From Bacteroidales bacterium (GTDB taxonomy: Bacteria > Bacteroidota > Bacteroidia > Bacteroidales > UBA932), in contig JAQVBQ010000001.1 in NCBI GenBank assembly GCA_028690215.1, positions 113,360-177,359 of the forward strand: a stretch of 64,000 nucleotides of DNA. Direction: 5' to 3'. Below the pieces are notes generated by a model, which worked only from the letters and a program-made list of their open reading frames with translations, was not told where the DNA came from and did no database searches. A program made the translations under genes and the position numbers. Each line of letters starts with the position of its first letter. The first letter of the stretch is position 1. Below, piece after piece: positions 9,771-18,722 of this stretch.

Positions 9771-10139
9771 ATGAGATTATGTATCGAGTGCGGGAGAGCA
9801 CTAATCGGAAGAAGTGACAAGAAGTTCTGTTCTGAAATGTGCAGGAATTCTTTTCACAACAAGAAAAACAGAGGAGAGTCCGTAATACAGGTAACAAACC
9901 GCATACTTCTGAAAAATTACAGAATATTACAAGGATTCCTGTCCGGGAATGAGAGGGAGGCAACAATAATCCGTGTAAGGAGTGAAGGGTTTGATTTCAA
10001 CCTCTTTACATCCGTCGAGTTCTCCCCTTCAGGAGAGCCCTGTTTTTATTGTTATGACACGGGATACGTGATTCTGAATGACTGCAGGATCAAAATCGTC
10101 TCTCCAACTAACTATTTTTCCTTACAATCAAAAATATAG
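9771..10139 (+). CDS. Small zinc-ribbon protein conserved in Bacteroidota
   Basis: 122 residues. The N-terminal 35 residues form a clear zinc ribbon (CIECGRALIGRSDKKFCSEMCRNSFHNKK; the first pair CIEC, the second CSEMC), a pattern I know from small Bacteroidota proteins of unknown role. The remainder (about 40-122) is predicted mixed alpha/beta and has no recognised domain. It is divergent from ssb, with about 200 nt between them. It may bind nucleic acid, which is inference from the ribbon only. Confidence 0.75.
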   Translation: MRLCIECGRALIGRSDKKFCSEMCRNSFHNKKNRGESVIQVTNRILLKNYRILQGFLSGNEREATIIRVRSEGFDFNLFTSVEFSPSGEPCFYCYDTGYVILNDCRIKIVSPTNYFSLQSKI

Positions 10140-10140
10140 C

Positions 10141-10148
10141 TACATTTG
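10141..10148 (+). promoter_or_regulatory. Putative -7 element (TAnnTTTG) for the Cbp1-like gene
   Basis: TACATTTG matches the Bacteroidota primary-sigma -7 consensus exactly, about 55 nt upstream of the ATG at 10204. A T-rich tract but no clear TTTG lies at the -33 position. Confidence 0.4.
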
Positions 10149-10203
10149 AGATTAATTTCATCTGTTTAAAAAACGGTATAAAAACTACTTAATTAACTAT
10201 ATC

Positions 10204-11097
10204 ATGAAAAAATTATTCATCTTTTCTTTAATGGCGATGTTTGCCATCTCCCTGACATCATGTGTGGAGAGTTCAAGAAAATACAAAGCCCTTCAGGCGC
10301 AGATGGACTCACTGTCGGTATCTGCATCAGCAAAGAGCGCTGAATTTGAAGAGGTATTCGCAACCTTAAACGAGGTTGAGAATGGACTGAAATCTATCCG
10401 TGAAGCTGAAAATATACTTGTACTCCAATCTCAGAAAGGTGGAGCAGAAGTAAATGCCGGTTCAAGGGACCGTCTAATGTCCGACGTAACAGCTATTGGC
10501 GAGGCTATCTCAAACTACAAGAAGCAGATATCCAAGCTTAAAAATGACAACAGAATCAAGTCAGCTCAGTTTACAAAAAGGCTGAATGCCCTTACAGCAG
10601 AGCTTGAGAAAAAATCAGAGCTTATTGCAGACCTTGGAAGACAACTTGAAGAGAGAGACAACCAGATCAAGGTGAAGACTCAACAGATTGCATCTCTGGA
10701 TGAAACTGTAACCACACTTAAGAACGATGTTGCTACATTGAGCGCCGAAAGTTCATCTCAGAAAGAGACCATATCTACACAGGATGTTCAGATCAACACT
10801 GCATATTACATTGTCGGCACAAAGGCAGACCTTATTGCAGCTAATGTAATGTCAAAAGGTGGTCTTTTCAGATCTGCAAAGATCTCATATCAAGCAGAAC
10901 AATCAGCTTTTGTTAAGATTGACATTCGCGAACTCTCAGAGATCAACCTCAATGCCGGCAAGGCAAAGGTAATGTCACTCCATCCGACAGGCACATACTC
11001 TCTTGAAGAGGATGCATCAGGAATGCTCGTGCTCAAAATTACAGATCCTAAAGCATTCTGGGAACAGACAAAATATCTAGTAATCCAAACTCAGTAG
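10204..11097 (+). CDS. Cbp1-family coiled-coil lipoprotein
   Basis: 297 residues. Lipoprotein signal with lipobox SLTSC (Cys near residue 20). Residues about 25-195 are long heptad-like coiled coil (LQAQMDSLSVSASAK, ELEKKSELIADLGRQLEERD). The C-terminal 100 residues form a conserved globular end (YYIVGTKADLIAANVMSKGG, KIDIRELSEINLNAGKAKVM, LKITDPKAFWEQTKYLVIQ), as in proteins named 'Cbp1 family collagen-binding glycoprotein adhesin'. Collagen binding is known only for some Bacteroides members and should not be assumed here. It is followed after 3 nt by the M3 peptidase gene. Confidence 0.75.
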   Translation: MKKLFIFSLMAMFAISLTSCVESSRKYKALQAQMDSLSVSASAKSAEFEEVFATLNEVENGLKSIREAENILVLQSQKGGAEVNAGSRDRLMSDVTAIGEAISNYKKQISKLKNDNRIKSAQFTKRLNALTAELEKKSELIADLGRQLEERDNQIKVKTQQIASLDETVTTLKNDVATLSAESSSQKETISTQDVQINTAYYIVGTKADLIAANVMSKGGLFRSAKISYQAEQSAFVKIDIRELSEINLNAGKAKVMSLHPTGTYSLEEDASGMLVLKITDPKAFWEQTKYLVIQTQ

Positions 11098-11100
11098 TAT

Positions 11101-13197
11101 ATGAACAAACTTGGAATAGTTCTAATCGGGGCCTCCCTGATTGCTCTTAACGCTTGTAAACAAAAAATGACAGATAATCCTCTATTGGTCAAATCGGATA
11201 ATCCTTATGGAGCTCCTGCATTCGACAAAATCAAGAACGAACATTTCAAACCCGCCTTTGAGGCTGAAATGGCTGCCGGAAAGGCAAAGATTGACTCAAT
11301 CGTAAACAACCCTGAGGCTCCTACTTTTGCCAATACTGTTGAGGCTTTGGAATTTGCCAGCCGCGGGCTAAACAATGTTGCCTCAATCTTCTTTGCACTC
11401 AACAGCTCCAACACTGACTCTGTAATGCAAAAGATTGCTCTTGAGGTATCTCCTATGCTTACAGACTTCAGCAACGACATTCTCCTGAACGAAAAACTCT
11501 TCAGCAGGATCAAAGCAGTTTATGAGGCAAAGGATTCTTCAAAGCTCAATCAGGAGCAGATGAGGCTTCTTGAGGAGACATACAAGGGATTCACCAGAAA
11601 TGGTGCAAACCTGCCGGCAGATCAGAAGGCTCAACTCAAACAGATTGACAACGAGCTTTCTCAGCTTGGACAAAAATTTGACCAGAATCTCCTTAGTGCA
11701 ACCAACAAGTACTTCCTTCACATAACAGACAGCACACAACTTAAAGGATTACCTGAGTTTGTGATTGAAATGGGAGCCGCAGAGGCAAAACAACGCTCTT
11801 TGAAAGGATGGGTTTATACCCTTCAGTATCCAAGCTACGGACCTTTCCTCCAATACAGCGAGAATCGTGAACTGAAGGAAAAAATCTGGAAAGAATCAAA
11901 CAGGAAATCTTTCGGTGGCGAATTTGACAACCAGGAGGTTCTTAAGAAAATTGTCGACCTAAGGGCAAAAAGGGCTAAACTTCTTGGATTCAAGAACCAT
12001 GCGGAATATGTCCTTGCAGAAAACATGGCTAAGAATCCGGAGACAGTCAATGCATTTTTAAGTAATCTGCTGGACAAGTCCCTCCCTTTTGCAAAGAAAG
12101 ATCTTGCCAGCATTCAGGCTTATGCAAATGCCAATGGATTTGAAGGCAAGCTTATGCCTTGGGATTTCAGCTACTATTCCGAGAAATACAAAAATGAAAA
12201 GTATTCGTTGAATGACGAGCTCCTGAAACCTTATTTCAAGCTTGAAAATGTAGAGAACGCAGTCTTCAGCCTTGCTGATTCACTTTACGGGCTGAAATTC
12301 AAGAGGAACGACTCTATACCTGTATATCATCCCGACGTAAAGGCATTTGAAGTTTATGACGCTTCCGGTCGCTTTATGTCACTCCTATATGTTGACTACT
12401 TCCCACGTGAAAGCAAAAACAGCGGTGCATGGATGACAACCTTCAGGGATGAGTATATTATGGGTGGCGTTGAATACAGACCATTCGTAACCCTTGTGCT
12501 CAACTTTACAAAACCGACTGAAAGCAAACCGTCTCTCCTTACATTCGATGAGGTTACCACACTTCTCCACGAATTCGGACATGCACTCCACGGAATGCTT
12601 GCGGAAGGCAGCTATCCAAGCCTTACAGGGACAAGTGTAAGAAGGGATTTCGTTGAGCTTCCTTCACAGATTATGGAAAACTGGGCAACAGAGCCTGATT
12701 TTCTCGTAACCTTTGCCAAACACTATGAGACAGGAGAAATCATCCCTCAGGAGCTGATCAAGAAGATCATCGACTCAAAGAATTATCTCAGTGGTTACGG
12801 CAGCGTGAGACAACTCGCATACGGCATAAACGACATGGCATGGCACACTCTGACTGCAGCTCCTCAACAAGGAGTCATGGAGTTTGAACGTGAGGCAACT
12901 AAAAAGACACAACTCATGCCGCTTATTGACTCAACATGTATGTCTCCGGCTTTCAGTCACATCTTTGCCGGTGGTTACTCTGCAGGCTATTACAGTTACA
13001 AATGGGCAGAGGTGCTTGAGGCTGATGCATTCTCACTCTTCAAGGAGGAGGGAATTTTCAACAAAGAGGTATCTAAATCATTCAGAGATAATATCCTCTC
13101 AAAAGGAAACCTTATGGATGCCGATGTCCTTTACAGAAATTTCAGGGGGAGGGATCCAAGACCTGAAGCGCTGCTTGAAAAACTCGGAATGAAATAA
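11101..13197 (+). CDS. dcp: M3-family zinc metallopeptidase (peptidyl-dipeptidase Dcp type), lipoprotein
   Basis: 698 residues, standard length for Dcp. It removes C-terminal dipeptides from oligopeptides. The N-terminus carries a lipobox (LNAC, Cys about residue 19), so it is periplasmic and lipid-anchored. The M3 active site is present: LLHEFGHALHGM with the two zinc His and catalytic Glu, then the downstream Glu ligand in VELPSQIMENWATEP, and the conserved GGYSAGYYSYKWAEVLEADAF region. It is only 3 nt after the Cbp1-like gene, suggesting co-transcription, and ends before a strong terminator. Confidence 0.95.
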   Translation: MNKLGIVLIGASLIALNACKQKMTDNPLLVKSDNPYGAPAFDKIKNEHFKPAFEAEMAAGKAKIDSIVNNPEAPTFANTVEALEFASRGLNNVASIFFALNSSNTDSVMQKIALEVSPMLTDFSNDILLNEKLFSRIKAVYEAKDSSKLNQEQMRLLEETYKGFTRNGANLPADQKAQLKQIDNELSQLGQKFDQNLLSATNKYFLHITDSTQLKGLPEFVIEMGAAEAKQRSLKGWVYTLQYPSYGPFLQYSENRELKEKIWKESNRKSFGGEFDNQEVLKKIVDLRAKRAKLLGFKNHAEYVLAENMAKNPETVNAFLSNLLDKSLPFAKKDLASIQAYANANGFEGKLMPWDFSYYSEKYKNEKYSLNDELLKPYFKLENVENAVFSLADSLYGLKFKRNDSIPVYHPDVKAFEVYDASGRFMSLLYVDYFPRESKNSGAWMTTFRDEYIMGGVEYRPFVTLVLNFTKPTESKPSLLTFDEVTTLLHEFGHALHGMLAEGSYPSLTGTSVRRDFVELPSQIMENWATEPDFLVTFAKHYETGEIIPQELIKKIIDSKNYLSGYGSVRQLAYGINDMAWHTLTAAPQQGVMEFEREATKKTQLMPLIDSTCMSPAFSHIFAGGYSAGYYSYKWAEVLEADAFSLFKEEGIFNKEVSKSFRDNILSKGNLMDADVLYRNFRGRDPRPEALLEKLGMK

Positions 13198-13244
13198 TCT
13201 ACATTAAGATTATAATGAAGTAATCTTCCTGAAGATTAATACAC

Positions 13245-13278
13245 AAAAGAGGCTGTCTGATTTCAGACAGCCTCTTTT
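13245..13278. terminator. Bidirectional terminator between dcp and the hdrB-end operon
   Basis: Near-perfect 16-bp inverted repeat (AAAAGAGGCTGTCTGA and its complement) with A-tract on one side and T-tract on the other, placed between two convergent genes. It can terminate both. Confidence 0.9.
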
Positions 13279-13296
13279 CATTTAATATACAATAGT

Positions 13297-14364
13297 TTAA
13301 TACATCTTCAATACCGATGGTTGCGGAAGTTTCAATATTTTTCCGTTCCGTCCTTTATACTTTTCTTCCGGATTATATTTAACCCCGAGCTTGTCCAACA
13401 ATGGCTCCACAGCCACCTGATGAAGCTGCAGCCCTATCTCCCAAGGGTCATATCCCAGAAGCAATCCTGCCAACTCCTCATAAGTCAGGACTGGGATTCC
13501 ATATCCGTTATCACCATATATCTGCCCATCCATTTCTGATATCACATATTGCCATCTGTCAAGGAAGAAGGTGCATCCCGGGCAATTTGCTATTATCAAA
13601 TCAGGATGATAGGGCTTCATGGAATCCAGCTTCTTTTTTGTGTTTGAAACTGAATAGCTCCTGTTTGATTTCAACAGATATTGTCTGAATCCGAATCCGC
13701 AACAGTGACGTCGTTCAGGATAATCTACCTGAGCTCCACCCCATTCATCAATCAATCCGGCAAGAACATACGGGAACTCAGCTCCTCCTATACCCTCCTT
13801 AGGGAAAATCTTAGCATAGTGACAACCGATATGATCGACCACATTCAATGGCTGGCCGGTTTTGTTGTTTACAAGACGATACTTTAACTGGGATGATAAC
13901 TCTTTTCTGAACTTGTAAATCAGATCACTTGTATGGACTAGGTTTTTAGGGAGTTCAAACGTCCTTCCGGTAGCCCTCTTCAGAGCATCTCGTATCTCCT
14001 TCTCCTTTTCGGGAAACTCTTTCCATGTCTCCAATGTCTCTGTATATAAGCCGAACGACGTAACACATGATACGACAAAATTCTCATACCCTGCTTCAGT
14101 CATAAGCGAGAATTGACGCGCAATGACACCCATTGTAGTCTCAAAAGGGATTACCCCTGAATGATACGCAATCCCGGTGCAGGTTGTCTGACGGTCATCA
14201 TCATATATATCCTTTTTCAGATTGTTTCTCATTATATCAAGAAAAAGGCCCTCTGCGGCAGGAAAGAAATTCTGCCTGATACAGCTTCTGGCAAAATAAT
14301 AATTGTCCTCAGCAATATGCTTTTGATATGACTCCCATGCGGAATCCTTAGTATTTGATTGCAT
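13297..14364 (-). CDS. Heterodisulfide reductase subunit B-like protein (CCG domain)
   Basis: 355 residues. HdrB family proteins hold non-cubane [4Fe-4S] clusters on CX(31-39)CCX(33-38)CxxC motifs and reduce disulfides or related sulfur substrates. The C-terminal motif is complete: IGCHYAK, then HCCGFG 39 residues later, then ANCPGC 38 residues after that. The N-terminal copy is degenerate (TTCTGIAYHSG, VVSCVTSFG), so one cluster may be absent. It is the last gene of a nine-gene minus-strand operon, 5 nt after hdrC. No HdrA is present in the window. The substrate is unknown; coupling to the upstream cofactor genes is inference. Confidence 0.8.
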   Translation of the reverse strand: MQSNTKDSAWESYQKHIAEDNYYFARSCIRQNFFPAAEGLFLDIMRNNLKKDIYDDDRQTTCTGIAYHSGVIPFETTMGVIARQFSLMTEAGYENFVVSCVTSFGLYTETLETWKEFPEKEKEIRDALKRATGRTFELPKNLVHTSDLIYKFRKELSSQLKYRLVNNKTGQPLNVVDHIGCHYAKIFPKEGIGGAEFPYVLAGLIDEWGGAQVDYPERRHCCGFGFRQYLLKSNRSYSVSNTKKKLDSMKPYHPDLIIANCPGCTFFLDRWQYVISEMDGQIYGDNGYGIPVLTYEELAGLLLGYDPWEIGLQLHQVAVEPLLDKLGVKYNPEEKYKGRNGKILKLPQPSVLKMY

Positions 14365-14369
14365 AGTTG

Positions 14370-15050
14370 TTATTTTTTATATACCTCCATAAAATAGTCA
14401 TCTCTCCCCTCACTGAAATCAATCCCCATCTTATTAGCAGCCTCACGGCTGAACTCTTCAATAAGATTCATCCTCTCAGTACCCCCTGTCTCATCGAAAA
14501 TCTTTTTAAGATCACCCAACGACTCCTCTGAAGTCTGTCTTAAAGTTCCACTTCCACTCTTATTGTATTGTGTTTTTAATTTTTCAAGAATTTCCGCCCT
14601 GTTCTCCCTGAGCCAATCCCACACAGGCCCCTGTTCCGGATACATATCAGTATCTATTTCGTCAATATAGACACAATAGCCGTATTTAAGAATATGGTCT
14701 CCCACTGTCCTTTTAATTGCCAATTGCTTTCTACCCTGCTCACTATAGATGAAAAAACCGGTCTTTATTGAGAGGGCCCTCAAAGCCTGGACTATATAGC
14801 CCGGAGTATTCCCGCGCGGGCATCTGGTCTTGCATGAGAGACATTCGCCACAATACCAGATGGTGTCACTTTTTAGAAGTTTCTCAATTTCAATTTCGTT
14901 GCCGTTTTGAACAGTCTCGACTATCAATCTCGGATCATAGTCGCGGAACTCGGCGGCTGGGCAAATTGCAGTACATGTGCCGCAACTTATACAAGCCTTT
15001 AATCCTTCGATAAAACGAAAATCTTTTTTAAGTTCTTTCAGAAGGTCCAT
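14370..15050 (-). CDS. Heterodisulfide reductase subunit C-like 4Fe-4S protein
   Basis: 226 residues. Two 4Fe-4S motifs typical of HdrC: CISCGTCTAICPAAEF (about 21-36) and CGECLSCKTRCPRGNTP (about 72-88). It passes electrons to the HdrB-like subunit. The C-terminal half is helical and family-specific (ENRAEILEKLK). It lies 5 nt upstream of hdrB and 13 nt downstream of the mrp-like gene. Confidence 0.85.
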   Translation of the reverse strand: MDLLKELKKDFRFIEGLKACISCGTCTAICPAAEFRDYDPRLIVETVQNGNEIEIEKLLKSDTIWYCGECLSCKTRCPRGNTPGYIVQALRALSIKTGFFIYSEQGRKQLAIKRTVGDHILKYGYCVYIDEIDTDMYPEQGPVWDWLRENRAEILEKLKTQYNKSGSGTLRQTSEESLGDLKKIFDETGGTERMNLIEEFSREAANKMGIDFSEGRDDYFMEVYKK

Positions 15051-15063
15051 TTTTAAATCATTT

Positions 15064-15855
15064 TTATATAGCCTTTATCAAATCATCAAACCCGCGTTTA
15101 ATTATAGGATCATTGAATAATTGGTCGAGATCTCCCCAGTCACAACTCTCACAAAGTTTCTCATTTATAGGGATCTGCGCAAGAAGTGGAATATTGAATC
15201 TCTTTGCCAATTTTTCTCCACCACCTTTTCCAAACAAGAAGTATTTCTCATCCGGATGGGCTACAGGTGTAAACCAAGACATATTCTCCACTACACCAAG
15301 TACAGGAACGCCGACATTAGGATCCCTGAACATGGAAATTGCCTTCTGGACATCAGACAGGGCTACCAACTGAGGGGTAGTTACAATAACGACACCATTT
15401 ATATTGTATTGTTGCAACAGTGTTATATGAATATCTCCTGTTCCAGGAGGAGTATCAATAATAAGGTAGTCCAACTCGCCCCATTCCGTATCATTCATAA
15501 GCTGTTTCAGACCACTTGCAGCTAAAGGACCTCTCCACAACATGGGCTGGCTTATATCCACAAAAAAACCCAGTGACATTAGCTTGATACCATAACGCAC
15601 AATTGGCTCCATTGTATTTTTGCCGTTTTCAGTTTTCACTTCAGGCCTTTCGTTGTGCAAATTAAAAATCGTAGGCATTGAAGGACCATATATATCAGCA
15701 TCCAGAAGCCCCACAGCATGGCCTTCAAGCGCAAGGGAGAGGGCAAGTCCTGTTGCTACGGTTGATTTTCCCACGCCGCCTTTTCCTGATGCCACTACAA
15801 TTATATTCTTAATATTTGACAATTCAAACTTTTCAAAAGGTTTATTTTTTTCCAT
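15064..15855 (-). CDS. Mrp/NBP35-family P-loop ATPase (Fe-S carrier)
   Basis: 263 residues. Deviant Walker A (VVASGKGGVGKSTVATGLA), Walker B-like (LDADIYGPSMPTIF) and LIIDTPPGTGD identify the Mrp/ApbC/Nbp35 branch. The family binds and transfers Fe-S clusters to apo-proteins. The CxxC near ENMSWF seen in many Mrp proteins is absent (ENMSWFTPVAHPDEKYFLFG), and the N-terminal DUF59 domain is also missing, as in several shortened homologues. Its place between the MinD-ferredoxin and Hdr genes suggests it matures clusters for this system rather than being the general housekeeping Mrp. Confidence 0.88.
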   Translation of the reverse strand: MEKNKPFEKFELSNIKNIIVVASGKGGVGKSTVATGLALSLALEGHAVGLLDADIYGPSMPTIFNLHNERPEVKTENGKNTMEPIVRYGIKLMSLGFFVDISQPMLWRGPLAASGLKQLMNDTEWGELDYLIIDTPPGTGDIHITLLQQYNINGVVIVTTPQLVALSDVQKAISMFRDPNVGVPVLGVVENMSWFTPVAHPDEKYFLFGKGGGEKLAKRFNIPLLAQIPINEKLCESCDWGDLDQLFNDPIIKRGFDDLIKAI

Positions 15856-15866
15856 TTCTATTTTTA

Positions 15867-16733
15867 TTAATCTTTATTAACTTTTTCCCATATAGATTTA
15901 ATAATCAAACTTACTTCGCTCTCAGGGCTCCATTCCACAACACTTCTACAGTTGATCATTGCCTGGACAACCTGTTCATCAAAGGGGATTGCTCCAGCCA
16001 GACAAATACCATTACTATCGCACCAACTTCTAATCTCCCTGCTTATCTCAATATTAAGATCTGATTTATTAATAACGACATAAGGATTGATTCTATAATT
16101 ATTAATCAATTCCATTATCCTTTTTAGATCGTGAAATCCACTATTGGTAGGTTCAGTTACAACAACTACCTTGTCCACGCCGGTAATGGATGCAATCACA
16201 GGACATCCGACTCCCGGAGGCCCATCAATTATTACACATTTCCAGTTATTCTCATCAATTAACTTTCGAGCCTTCTCCCTCACTATACTTACCAATTTCC
16301 CGGAATTTTCCTCACCCGGGTCCAGTCTGGCATGCACTAACTTCCCGTTTCTGTAATTTCCCACATACCAGCAACTCTTGTCGCTTGGAATCATTGTTAT
16401 GGATTGTGTAGGGCAAATCCTTGAACAAAGTTTACACCCATCGCATGAAGTATCAGATATTGTAACATCACCATCTATCATGGATATTGCCCTAAACCTA
16501 CATTTATCAATACATAATCCGCATTTTGTGCAAGTTGTCTGATCCAGTCTGGCTTTATAACCAGTTATAAAATTATTCTCCACATAATCTTCCGGAAATA
16601 ATACGAGATACATGTCAGCTGCATCAACGTCACAGTCTGCAACAACAATATCATGCTCCATCGTTGCAAAAGAGGCACATAGAGTTGATTTACCTGTTCC
16701 CCCTTTCCCACTGAGTATTGCAATTTCAGTCAT
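15867..16733 (-). CDS. MinD-superfamily ATPase with inserted ferredoxin domain (second copy)
   Basis: 288 residues. P-loop KGGTGKST at about 9-16, Walker B-like region (VVADCDVDAADM), then an inserted two-cluster ferredoxin (CTKCGLCIDKCRFRAI, CDGCKLCSRICPTQSI, about 67-115), then IIDGPPGVGCPVIAS and the MinD C-terminal part (VVVTEPTNSGFHDLK). This architecture is that of Orp3/Orp4-like ATPases, which in Desulfovibrio work with the orange protein. It overlaps the preceding paralogue by 8 nt, implying translational coupling. It probably forms a heterodimer with that paralogue (inference). Confidence 0.88.
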   Translation of the reverse strand: MTEIAILSGKGGTGKSTLCASFATMEHDIVVADCDVDAADMYLVLFPEDYVENNFITGYKARLDQTTCTKCGLCIDKCRFRAISMIDGDVTISDTSCDGCKLCSRICPTQSITMIPSDKSCWYVGNYRNGKLVHARLDPGEENSGKLVSIVREKARKLIDENNWKCVIIDGPPGVGCPVIASITGVDKVVVVTEPTNSGFHDLKRIMELINNYRINPYVVINKSDLNIEISREIRSWCDSNGICLAGAIPFDEQVVQAMINCRSVVEWSPESEVSLIIKSIWEKVNKD

Positions 16734-17628
16734 ATTTTTCCATATCCTCCTTTATCCTGTCGTAAAGAGCCAGAAACTCTCTTCTATACTTCTCATTAAA
16801 ATCTGACAACATTCTACCCTCTGAATATACCTTGGCAATCTCTCTGTCAAAAGGGATCTCCATCAACAAGTTAACATTATTTTCCTCAATCCATTTATAG
16901 ACATCTTCATTACCTAGTCCAGACTTGTTGACTACAACCCCAAAGGGTTTTGACATTTTTTTCAATGTCTCGGCAGCCAGCTTTAAATCATTTAATCCGA
17001 AAGGAGTTGGCTCTGTAACCAAAATTACATAATCTGCCTTGTTCACGGCTGTGATAAAAGGGCAAGAAATTCCGGGGGGAGAATCAATAATTACTATAGT
17101 GCCATTATAAATGTTTTCCAAAGCTCTCTTAATTACAGGAACAGGAGAATAAATCCCCACATCTGAACAAGCCTCTATCACCCCTGATGAATTATTAACA
17201 AGATATCTGACAACAGTTCCCAAATGCCAGTCAGATTCTGAAATTGCATTATAAAAACAACCTTCGACACAAGCTCCGCAATTGTGGCATAAATCATCCA
17301 GAACTTTTACAAATTTCGATTCTGGAAGGAACATTATTGCATTATAATTGCAATACTCAAAGCACTTACCACAAAAAACGCAATTATCCTGCGATATAAA
17401 AGGAACTTTTTGTGAAACATCGACACGATCAATTTGTGTTCCTTTAACAAACTCCACCACATTCGGCTCCTCTGCATCACAATCCACAATTGTGACACTA
17501 TGGCCTGACAAATAAAGTGAAGTAAAGAAATTTGTCGATATAAAGGTTTTTCCTGTTCCACCCTTACCACTAGCTACTGCAATTTTCAGTTTCTTATCCT
17601 TAATCATAAGAGAGTCTGATTTGCTCAT
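16726..17628 (-). CDS. MinD-superfamily ATPase with inserted ferredoxin domain (first copy)
   Basis: 300 residues from ATG 17628; an internal ATG at 17607 would give an 8-nt rather than 29-nt overlap with the CGGC gene and is equally likely. P-loop SGKGGTGKTFIS, ferredoxin insert with CVFCGKCFEYCNYNAI and CHNCGACVEGCFYNAI, then IIDSPPGISCPFIT and VILVTEPTPFGLNDLK. Same architecture as the following gene. Pairs of these ATPases characterise ORP-type and other NifX/NifB-associated cofactor clusters. Cytoplasmic. Confidence 0.88.
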   Translation of the reverse strand: MSKSDSLMIKDKKLKIAVASGKGGTGKTFISTNFFTSLYLSGHSVTIVDCDAEEPNVVEFVKGTQIDRVDVSQKVPFISQDNCVFCGKCFEYCNYNAIMFLPESKFVKVLDDLCHNCGACVEGCFYNAISESDWHLGTVVRYLVNNSSGVIEACSDVGIYSPVPVIKRALENIYNGTIVIIDSPPGISCPFITAVNKADYVILVTEPTPFGLNDLKLAAETLKKMSKPFGVVVNKSGLGNEDVYKWIEENNVNLLMEIPFDREIAKVYSEGRMLSDFNEKYRREFLALYDRIKEDMEKYD

Positions 17629-18043
17629 TCACTAGCGTGGGTTTTACGGCCTCCTTTAGAAAACCGCTGTTCCATGTACCTAGTTTATCGTGCACTAAAA
17701 AATATTTTTGAGGAATTGGGTGTGTGCCCATAACAACCTTGATTCCATGTTTCGTCTCAATCAACTTTTTGAAATGCTCCATATAAGGACATGGAGGATA
17801 ACCAACAAGAAAACCGGTAGCAAAGTGAATCACCTGTACTCCGTTTTTCCTCATCTCCTCCTGTACGCTCTCAATATTACCACCGGGACAACCACCACAA
17901 GATGTATATGCAACAATCTCTATTTCCTCATTTTTATATTCAGAGAAAGCACCCTCCCTGTTCCTTGCGGATTTGAAACACTTACCACCGGCACAGCTCT
18001 TATACCTGTCACATATTATAATACCAAGTTTTATAGTTTCCAT
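17600..18043 (-). CDS. CGGC-domain protein
   Basis: 147 residues. It shows the motif that names the family (YTSCGGCPGGN, about 48-58) and an N-terminal CDRYKSCAGGKCFKSA with further Cys, plus YPPCPYMEHFKK. CGGC proteins are thought to bind metal or Fe-S but have no established biochemical role. It lies 6 nt after the second NifX-like gene and overlaps the first MinD-ferredoxin gene, so it is firmly in the operon. Confidence 0.82.
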   Translation of the reverse strand: METIKLGIIICDRYKSCAGGKCFKSARNREGAFSEYKNEEIEIVAYTSCGGCPGGNIESVQEEMRKNGVQVIHFATGFLVGYPPCPYMEHFKKLIETKHGIKVVMGTHPIPQKYFLVHDKLGTWNSGFLKEAVKPTLVNEQIRLSYD

Positions 18044-18049
18044 AAAGCA

Positions 18050-18388
18050 TTAATGGTCACAAGAATTATCACCTAACTGAAGTGTATTATCCAGCCAATC
18101 CTGAACAAGCTCCTTAGGAGTCTTACTCTGTGCACCGTAGTTTACATCTATCCTGTTTTGTTCAAACAAATCTAAAGCACGTTGTCCCATTCCTCCTGCA
18201 ATAATATTTGTCACACCCATATCTGCAAGCCAACCCGGCAACAAACCCGGTTCATGAGGTGGAGGTGTAATCAATGTATCTGCCTTGATGGACTTATCTT
18301 CCACATTTATTATTGCGAACTGCTGACAGTGCCCAAAATGTGAGCAAAGTTTGCCCTCCTCCAGGGGGATAGCAAAAACATAATTCAT
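18050..18388 (-). CDS. NifX/NifB-family cluster-binding protein (copy 2)
   Basis: 112 residues. NifX/dinitrogenase-cofactor-like fold: SHFGHCQQFAIINVE near the N-terminus, GVTNIIAGGMGQRALDLFE in the middle. It ends in a Cys-Asp-His tail (NSCDH), a possible metal site. Family members carry Fe-Mo or Mo-Cu-S clusters; the orange protein of Desulfovibrio belongs here. It is 2 nt after its paralogue. No nif structural genes are nearby, so a nitrogenase role is unlikely. Confidence 0.85.
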   Translation of the reverse strand: MNYVFAIPLEEGKLCSHFGHCQQFAIINVEDKSIKADTLITPPPHEPGLLPGWLADMGVTNIIAGGMGQRALDLFEQNRIDVNYGAQSKTPKELVQDWLDNTLQLGDNSCDH

Positions 18389-18390
18389 AA

Positions 18391-18714
18391 TTATTTATTT
18401 TTATTTAATATTTCTATTATCTGCTCCACTGTATGATTAGAATCGGGAACCATTATCAGTTGTATTTGCAACTGGTCAAAAATAGACTTCACCTTAGCAC
18501 CAAACTCACCGGATACAACTTTCTGAACACCTCTGGAAGCGACCGTCTGTACAGAAGCAGGGCCCGCACCCTCCACACTCTCCTTGTTTGCATTTGGTAA
18601 AAACTCCACCGATTCCGATTCGGTATCATAGAAAACGAAATAGGAACAACGACCAAATTTACTGTCTACTTTGGATTGCATGCTATTCCCCATTGCTGTT
18701 ATTGCTACTCTCAT
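18391..18714 (-). CDS. NifX/NifB-family cluster-binding protein (copy 1)
   Basis: 107 residues. Characteristic start (MRVAITAMGNSMQSKVDSKF) followed by GRCSYFVFYDTE, then the GVQKVVSGEFGAKVKSIF core. Only one Cys is present, fewer than in the paralogue, so the two copies may have different roles, for instance carrier and acceptor (inference). It directly follows the DUF134 regulator gene by 8 nt. Confidence 0.87.
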   Translation of the reverse strand: MRVAITAMGNSMQSKVDSKFGRCSYFVFYDTESESVEFLPNANKESVEGAGPASVQTVASRGVQKVVSGEFGAKVKSIFDQLQIQLIMVPDSNHTVEQIIEILNKNK

Positions 18715-18722
18715 ATTATATT

